In this document: one piece after another, positions 56,391-64,000 of the stretch | Numbering within the stretch: the first letter of the stretch is position 1 | Layout: each line of letters opens with the position of its first letter | NCBI GenBank assembly: GCA_030407085.1 | Contig: CM059582.1 | Coordinates: 24,751,001 to 24,815,000 of the forward strand | DNA length: 64,000 nucleotides | Source: Trichopria drosophilae | Lineage: Eukaryota; Arthropoda; Insecta; Hymenoptera; Diapriidae | Direction of reading: 5' to 3' | Notes under the pieces: generated by a model | Seen by the model: only the letters and a program-made list of their open reading frames with translations | Told to the model about the DNA's origin: nothing | Database searches by the model: none | Program-made: the position numbers and the translations under genes

Positions 56391-59300
56391 ATTTAATATG
56401 ATATTATAAGTTTTCAAACGAGTACATCCGAAGTGTAAATGGACGTATGAAAACATTTAGGAACGTTTAATTTGGTGTCAGAATTTATTGAATTTCTTTC
56501 AGAAGTGGAAACAAATTCTCAAAAACAAATTAAAAGAGGTGTAATGTAAATTGCATTCTCGTGGGACATTTTGGAAACGGTTAAAACCTGTTAGAAACTT
56601 ACGATTAAAACTTATTTTTTACAATTATCTTGTAAGGCATATATTCACCAATGTTTAATTATTATTAATATAATTAACAAGTTTGATCAAATTTGATTAT
56701 GAATTCGGGCGTGAAACTCGTGAATAGTGTATTATGAAAATAGCCCTCGGCGTGCAACAAAAAAGCAGATTTAGCGTTTAATTGTCATTATAATCATTTC
56801 ATTTACTTAAGTAACTAACCAACGAGATATTATTAGCAACACGAATTATCAAAAAACTTGGCACGAGCCTAGATTTTATGGACAATGCTTCGATCTACTT
56901 GTTATAATGTTGACACCTAACTATTTCTCGTATTTGCACAAAGAGAAAAATAAAAATTTTGTCAAGTATTTGAGGTCAAGTAAAATGGGACTTTGAGCCT
57001 GCTTCAGATTTTATTCTCTTCTCAACAATTTGTGATAATTTAGCCAGCTATAACTAGCCAAGTATGTAGACGAAGATTTAATTTCAGAAATTGTTAACTT
57101 CAAAATTGTATCATTTGGGAACTTGCAATATTCAAGCCACTAAAATATTTACTTATCTTCGAAAATTTGTACAGAAGGACATCAAAAAATTCTGGCTACG
57201 AGTCTCAAATAGTTGAAAGTACAATAAGAAAGAAGGTGAATTGTTTTATTAATTGAATAACAAATATTTATGCTAATATAAACCATTTCTGTACTCTTTT
57301 CTTAATAGTGATGTTGTTATTAAATGATAATACTGCTGTGTTTGCTCGAAATTAATATTTTAATTCATTATTAATCAGTTTATAAATTTTTAGTTAGTCA
57401 TAATATTTTTGCATCAAGTTCATGATATTTTTTATTGTAGTATGAAATATGTATTATAAGCTTATAAACCTGTAATGAGGTTTCGAAACTTACAATAAAT
57501 AAATAATATTTCAATTATAATTCATCATTTTCTTTAATTTATCTCAAAATTTTCGTATATGTATAATAACTTTTCATGATTTTTCATCTGATTTATTTTC
57601 TTGGTTAATACATCTGAATAGATGTTTACACGCCAATAGTCATCAGTACGAGTTCATTTGAAATTTCTGATTATTCAATTAAATTTGCTTTAGAAAGTTT
57701 AAACATATGGTAATAGTAATTTCAATTAAATTTATTGTACTTGTACGAAAGTAACCACTTTTCAGTAACAAAATTTTGAAACGATGAATTCCGTAATTGG
57801 AAATGAATATTTCATCATTTTAAGCGAAAGATAATCTAAAGAAAACGGGGAAGCGAGCCCATTATGGAAATTAAGAAAAAGTTGATTTCAAGTAGCTTCT
57901 ACAAAAAACAAGTAACTTCACGTAAAACATAATGATTTCCATAATTACCTTTATTAAATATAAAAATATTTTTGAAATTATTTTGATATTTTTAAAAATT
58001 AAACTTTCGCGTGTCTCATAGAATTTAAAGCATGGTGAACAACTTCTGGCAAGTTTGAAAATAATAGTAAATTTTCGACAAGAAGTATTTCGAAATAAGA
58101 GAAGAAACAAAACCTTTGTTCAATTGTCTTCTATTGTTTTCAGAATATCATGCCGTTTCTTGGCGGCAGTTCAAGAAAATGGTGCCGAGATAGGACATTT
58201 TTCCTCGTCTTGAACGAGCTTGTTTTCATTCTGTGGGATGAGTTTCTGATGTTTGCTGCAATGCGCCTGGTTATTTGACGTCAACATGTAAATAGAACTT
58301 TAAAAACAAGCGCAAGTGATTTTTCATAATAATCGATTTGAGGTCACGTATTTTCGAGACTGCACGTTAAAAATGGTTCGTAGTTCTATGAATATCGATT
58401 ATCGATTACAATCTCGTTTTACGTAATATTAACATTCACATGTAGTTCAATACTCAAAATGTGATATTTAATAAATAAAACTATACAATGAAAAATTATA
58501 ATTTTTTAATAGTTATTGCTAAAAGAATTGAAACGAATTTAGCTGAAATTCCTGATCCTGAATACTTTGGTACTCTGCTAACAAAGTATTTCAATCAAAT
58601 ATTTAGTTCAATGCCAACAAGATAACGATTGATTGGTTAGAATTGTTATTTATCAAATTTTATTAAATGTTGATAGTAGTTTTTGAAATAAATAAAATTC
58701 ACCTCTTTCAGATGCTTAAAGTCGACTTTTACGCACAGGATGAAAAATAGTACTTTTTGTTATAGCATGGACAAAATGCCATTTTTCTTTCCCATTTTAC
58801 CCACACTTGTAACAAAAAATACATTTCCGCACTTGTGCAACTATGTTTTTGGTGGTGCTTGCGGCATTCACATTCGGCTCATGTCGCAACCCTCACATGC
58901 GTTCGAAAACACTTTTTCCCACTTGTATCGAAAACTACTATTTTGATATAATCTCGTGTGTGTAAACTACTTTACTCAGTAGCACATGTGCAGAATATTC
59001 TTTTATGTATCTGAAAGTGTTAATATTGTGGTATTATGTTCTGTGCGTAAAGTGGACAAATTGAGCGGGTAAAGTCAGTGGAGTGCCTAAAGTTTACTTT
59101 CTATATATTTGCTTTACACATAAATTTATCGACTTCAAGCACAAGAAATAGTTTCTTTTTATTTTTTGTATTATTTTTTATTTTTAGACGAATAAATCAA
59201 CTTACAAGTAAATCCACCGAAGTGTACATTTCGATTTTTATGGAATTTGGATATGTCGTAAAACAGCAGAATGTTCTCGATGCGTAAATGTCCAAAAAGT

Positions 59301-59640
59301 ACTATTTCGTAGTATTTTACATAAAATTGGATGTTACGCATTTTTTTTAGGGCGTAAAATACATTCTCACTCACTGGGATAGATAAAATGAAAACGGTGT
59401 AAAATGTTTACTCTCGGATAAAATCAATAATAAACTCGCTATTATTTACAACAACAATTGTTCGCACCTATAACAATCGTTATGTGAGAGGCGAACGCGT
59501 TTTTTACGAAGTTAATCCAGCACAGCTACATCGTTCAACTTTTAATTCAATACGCAAGTACCTTAATCGCGTCTCTCGGCGGGAATCGGAAAATCGGTTT
59601 ATTTGTTTAATAATGTAAATCATTATACTAATCGCATTAA
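56391..59640. other. AT-rich non-coding, nothing firm
   Basis: No supported gene. A 46-codon open block follows a TTTTCAG at 58141 (see findings). The ORFs at 57871, 58740 and 59078 have no recognisable domains. Confidence 0.4.
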
Positions 59641-59744
59641 AATAAATATTAACGGTGTCAATTAATTCATTACTCCGCATGCATAGTGTAATTATTTTGG
59701 CCGAAGTGAACAATACTTCTTTTTTTTTAATGTACGAGAAGTGC

Positions 59745-61110
59745 AGAGTGAGAGTAGTGGTCCCAATATGGAAAAAAGAAGATAAAGAGGTCATGAGTAA
59801 TTATAGTCATAACGTTGACAAATACGGTATACAAGATGTATGCAAATATTCTAAATAAGAGACTGGTGAAAGAGCTAGACGAGAAAAATGGATGGTGTAG
59901 ATCACAAGCAGGATTCCGAATGGAGGGAGAGGGACAATAGAAGATGTAAAAATTGTGAAGCAAATAGTGGGGTAGAGATTGAAGGATAAGAAGAAAGTAT
60001 GGGTTTTCTTCGTTGATTTAAAAACGGCTTTTGATAGAATAGATAGAGAGAATTTGTGGGAAATGATGAGGAAGGGAGGTGTTAGTAGGGGACTACAAAA
60101 TAGACAGAGTGAGGGAAATATATGAACAGACAAGATGTGTAGAAGTTAAGAGAGAAGCTGTCTAAAAAATTTTGGGTAGAAAAAGGGGCTTGGGGAGATA
60201 GGGGTGTCCGATAAGCTCAACATTGTTTAATATATATGTGGTTGATGTAGAAGAGGAATTAAAAAAGAGTAGATGAGTAGTCAAGGTGGAGAAGCAGAAA
60301 GTATGGTGTTTAGAGTATGCAGCTAATATGGTGCTGCTAGAGGAAGAAGAAGAAGGGTTAAGGGAGAGTGAAGGTGTATTTGGAGGAGAAAAAGCTGGAA
60401 TTGAGTGTAGGAAAGTCAAAAGTGATTGTTTTTAGGAATAAAGGAGGAAGGGATAAAGAAAGATTTTGGTGGTAGGGAGAGGAAAGATTTGAGAAAGTGA
60501 AGGAATGTAAATATTAACCCCCCTGTGCGCCAGGACGAGTATACTCGTCCAAACTACGTTGTTCCTTTATGGGAAATGAAAAACTGGCGCACAAGAGGGT
60601 TAAGGTATATATTAACAAGGCACGGGAGGGATAAACAAGAATAAAGGGATAGAAAAAGGAGAGTATAGACAAAAGAGAGTATATGTGGAGAGGGGGTTTA
60701 ATGTGACAGCAATGAGGGGAATGGGAGAAAGGAAATGGGTGATTTTACGATAAAGAGGTATTGAAGTGAATGAGCAAGAGAAATGGGAAAAAGTAAGAGC
60801 GCCAAGGTCATGTCCAGATGCAGAGTAAGGGACGGTGATAGGGATACCCGCATGAATAAGGAAGTACAAGGAAAAGGAGGGGAAAAGTTAGAAAGAAAAA
60901 CAAGGTGGAGATCTGGGAACTCAGTGAGGGGAAACATATATTGGATGAGAGATGGAAAGAAAGTATGCAGGCATTGTGGGATTGGTAGGGAATCTATAAA
61001 ATATGTGAGGGAAGACATAAAAGAGAAGGTAGGAAGAAGCACGGAATCTATAAACGGGGATGAAGGGGGTACGAATGGATGAGACAGGTAGAGAGGATGA
61101 GAAATGAGAT
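59745..61110 (+). pseudogene. Decayed non-LTR retrotransposon, copy 2
   Basis: Recognisable blocks in order, across several frames: VVVPIWKKEDKEVMSNY (RT start), SQAGFRMEGEGQ-like text and TIEDVKIVKQIV, VFFVDLKTAFDRIDRENLWE (RT palm), the degraded QGCP region near 60190, KKLELSVGKSKVIVFRNKGG, KVKECKY (after which an 82-bp MITE is inserted), and near the end GNIYWMRDGKKVCRHCGIGR with a CxxC zinc-knuckle-like motif. Stops and frameshifts are frequent. It is the same family as the copy at 27890. Confidence 0.8.
60518..60599 (+). mobile_element. 82-bp piggyBac-like MITE, copy 2
   Basis: Flanked by exact TTAA at 60514-60517 and 60600-60603. Terminal inverted repeats CCCCCCTGTGCGCCAG and (complement) CCCTCTTGTGCGCCAG. 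It contains the 18-bp perfect palindrome GGACGAGTATACTCGTCC at 60533-60550. Removing the element with one TTAA restores the LINE frame ECKYLRYILTRHGRDKQE. TTAA duplication and CCC termini fit the piggyBac superfamily. Confidence 0.92.
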
Positions 61111-61120
61111 AGAAAGAGAG

Positions 61121-61204
61121 AGATTAGATTAGATTAGATTTATCTAAATGCCCTGGGATGAACCCAAAGGGAAAAAACCGCAGAGAGAGAGAGAGAGAGA
61201 GAGA
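61121..61204 (+). repeat. Microsatellites (AGATT)4 and (AG)n
   Basis: AGATT repeats at 61121-61140 and AG repeats at 61182-61204. The unique segment between them, read on the minus strand, ends in TCTAA units like a retroelement tail. Confidence 0.8.
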
Positions 61205-62375
61205 AAAGGAGAGGAGGAGAGAGCGAGAGGAAATGGGGAGTGAATGACTATATATGGAGTAAGGGTTCATTTTTGTAAAAATAAAATATAAATTTTGACT
61301 GTAAGAGGAGAGGCAACGGAAGTAGATGTAATCACACATGGTGTGGAAGGCATTCAATAAATACATACATAATAACAATAATTCTTCCAATAACAATATA
61401 ATAATAATTTATCAATATATACATTTATTATGCTTAGATTTTAACTAAAATTACAACTTAATCCTTTATTTTCATATTCATGAACTAGCTTTGAAGTCAC
61501 TATTAGACAAAAACTGTGAACCCCAGTTTAGTAATCAAACACCATTTACAAATGCATGAAAAGATATGCCTATTGAAACTTTATAAGACCATAGTCAATC
61601 GTTCAACTCTTAATAAAGCATGTTCTATTTAATATCAGGGCTTGATCAGAAATTGATGAAACCGACTTGATAAGGCGTGTCCTATCACCGTCAGATCAGG
61701 CGCTGATCAATATCGAAGTAGTCTTAAAAGATTGTTGCTCGAAAATTCAACTTATTGATGATATGGATGGTTTATTATATGGATATTGATGATAGCTATG
61801 GTTTAATTATTAGAGTATCGAGTACAATCCTGTATATCTTTCTAATAGTTATAATTATTATTAAATATCGAAATTATTTGAATTGTGTTAATAATTATTT
61901 TTTAATAATTCTCCAATAATTGTGTATTTAGAACCTTTAATGAATTTGCTTGCTATATTATAGCAGCAATATGCATTGTGTGTTTAGTGGTCTTTATAAT
62001 ACTTATGAAGTAGTTAACATAATACTGTGGAAAATGGGTGCCAATTATCATAAATTATTATTAATTTTGTATGAAGTAAAAGTTCAATGTAATTAACTAT
62101 TAATGTTTATTGCGTCATGACAAACTTATTGGGTACCTGAAAACATTATCTGTTAGAAAGTTTAAAAATTGTATACTGCATTTTGCTCGTACTCTTTCAT
62201 TTGCCATTAATTTACATAATTGGATACTTTTATTTTTAGAAGTACTGTACTGCTAATAATAAATATTCAAAGTCAGTTTTTTACGCGAGGAAAATCTCTC
62301 TCAAGTTACAATATATGCTAAACTTTCAAAGAATATGAATAATTAATAAATGTATACTACAAAATACATTCTGAA
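61205..62375. other. AT-rich non-coding, nothing recognised
   Basis: No supported feature. Confidence 0.45.
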
Positions 62376-62460
62376 TTAACCCATTAAGTTCTGAATGGAA
62401 ATTTTTCATTACACTTTTCAACGGTTGTATTTTGTGTAAAAAAAAGATTCCAAAAAATAT
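62376..62460 (+). repeat. TTAACCCAT-type element end, copy 2
   Basis: Matches 15593-15665 (TTAACCCAT, TTTTTCA.TACA, TTTTCAACGGTT, GTAAAAAAA). Confidence 0.45.
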
Positions 62461-62709
62461 CCATTAGTAGGTTTCGATCTAATGATAGGGTCGATAGTCA
62501 GTTTTTAATTGTGACAATTTGGATTCGCCGGATTTTCGGAATTAGTTCGCGATTATAACAATTTTTCCAAAAAATCGTCGCCGATAATCTTAATAAATAA
62601 TCCTTATACGTTTCTCAATAAATTGTTGTCTTTTATTTATTAGCAATTTCTTCGGTCCGCAAATAATATCTGACATAAAATTAACTAAATTTTCAGAATT
62701 CTATGATTA

Positions 62710-62780
62710 AACTGGCTGTTACTACTTACGATGAGTCAGACCGAGCGGCTAAGGCGTTTTTGCATCCGGACACTCAATTA
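62710..62780 (+). repeat. Solo arm of the 1817 foldback family
   Basis: CTGGCTGTTACTACTTACGA then GTCAGACCGAGCGGCTAAGG and CGTTTTTGCATC match both arms of the element at 1817-2183. Confidence 0.75.
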
Positions 62781-63035
62781 TTCTTTGTAAAAAATTATTG
62801 AATACCCTTTCTTTTTTATTAAGATATTCCATATTAAAGAATTATACAATTTGTCAAAATTTTGAATTTTTCAGCTTATTATTTAAGAAATTCTAAGACC
62901 TTTTTATTCAGCAAAATTCTGCTTGCAGTAAGTCTATCGTTTAAACAAAAAATCCGCACCTTTCTCCGTTTTTTTCATGGTTTACAGCTATTTTGGATAC
63001 TTTCTCACAAATGATGAAAAATGCATTCTCTTTTA

Positions 63036-63450
63036 ACCCTTGACTGCCAATGACGAAGATCTTTATCATTTTGGACTTTTCCCAGACTGACAGAAAAAGG
63101 CAATCTTTGTTATGATATAAAGTAGACTAACAGATTCTGGAATTTATATAAAATAAAACCAAATCCATTTCTAGACAGTCTAAAGTGTACTGAAATGATA
63201 GCATTGTCCATTTTCATAATCGCTGTGCCAAACAAAAAATATAAATCCACAATTTTTGCAAAACCTTAGTCATGAAGTATGACATTGTCTTCAATCAATT
63301 TATTCATATCAAATCTGAGTAGAAATCTGATGATATATTTTGATAATTTAAAATGACGGCTACAATATGGCGGAAAAATTTTCCAAAAATGGAACCATTT
63401 TGGTTGAAAAATTTTCAAAATCCAACTTCAGATTCGTGATGAGCGTTCCA
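63036..63450. repeat. TTAACCCTTGACTGCC element end plus AAAATGGCGG-family text
   Basis: A TTAACCC-type start at about 63034, followed by AAAATGACGGCTACAATATG and CTTCAGATTCGTGATGAGCG near 63350-63440. The right end may lie beyond the window. Confidence 0.35.
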
Positions 63451-64000
63451 AAATACCCCTGTACACCAAGTTAAAGTAAAATGTAACAAATTTTTTTTTT
63501 TTCGCATTTTTGGTTAAAAACTGTAAGTCTCGTAAGCAAAATTACTGCCGTTACGGGTGTGAGGGGGGACGTCGGGGTTAGGACGCGGTCGGAGTTATGG
63601 CACCTATTAAAAAATATTTGATTTTAACCCTCACTCTTCAAACCTTTCTTTAAATGTTTAAAAAAATTCTCCGTATCGTTTATGTTTGGTAATAGTCGTC
63701 GAAATTGATATTCTGAATTCGGTAATAGAACAAATTTTGTCAATATTCTTTTTTAAATTGCTTATTACATAGCAACATTTTTTTAAACATGATTGCAAAT
63801 AAAAATACATCTTTATAACCATTAAATGTAAGTGTTAAAAATAAGATATTCTTACTAAAAATGATTTTCTATATTTTAAATCACTTATTCTTTTTTACTA
63901 ATTGGATTCACTGAATCACAATAGATTTCTAACGACGAAGTTGATAATAATGCAAATGAATTCGTGGCTGTTTGAGGATGAAATTCCAGTAGGATTCACA

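Noticed and set aside
59807..61042. Several minus-strand ORFs of 78-114 residues rich in S, P, F and L
   Set aside because: Antisense shadows of the purine-rich LINE copy 2 on the plus strand.

Overview
The window is AT-rich eukaryotic nuclear DNA, almost certainly from an insect. The only host coding sequence I can support is two exons of one minus-strand gene, a potassium-dependent sodium/calcium exchanger (SLC24/NCKX family). The exons lie at 37486-37659 and 4159-4346. They are separated by an intron of about 33 kb, so much of the window is intronic; the ends of the gene lie outside it or were not recognised. The giant intron, the retrotransposon types and the lack of any bacterial-style gene packing fit a large, repeat-rich insect genome. 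A hymenopteran is a guess based on the style of the non-LTR elements, not a demonstrated identity.

The rest is mainly a layered record of mobile elements. From left to right it holds: foldback elements and small MITEs (0.6-2.2 kb); a small non-autonomous Penelope-like element with a hammerhead-like ribozyme core, a perfect 42-bp inverted repeat and a 15-bp target duplication (4.5-4.9 kb); alternating-orientation repeats (4.9-5.5 kb); TTAA-type elements (6.1-6.8, 8.3-9.8, 17.0-17.8, 18.4-19.2 and 38.4-39.6 kb); two solo LTRs with exact 5-bp target duplications (8826-9259 and 11565-12754), the second carrying a nine-copy 55-bp minisatellite; a decayed LINE interrupted by an 82-bp piggyBac-like MITE (27.9-29.0 kb); a pogo/Tigger-like MITE (29.3-29.6 kb); and a nearly complete CR1/Jockey-like LINE on the minus strand (30.0-34.6 kb).

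Upstream of the 37.5-kb exon there are more long inverted repeats (36.4, 38.4, 42.2, 48.2, 50.2-51.8 and 51.9-52.9 kb). The 50.2-51.8 kb palindrome has near-identical arms of about 580 bp. A LINE remnant lies at 53.5 kb, another foldback at 56 kb, and a second decayed LINE with the same 82-bp MITE at 59.7-61.1 kb. A moderately GC-rich, non-repetitive island at 47.6-48.0 kb is the best candidate for host regulatory DNA.

No CRISPR, rRNA or intact tRNA genes were seen. All calls come from reading the sequence and from inverted/direct-repeat and reading-frame analysis by eye; no database search was possible.
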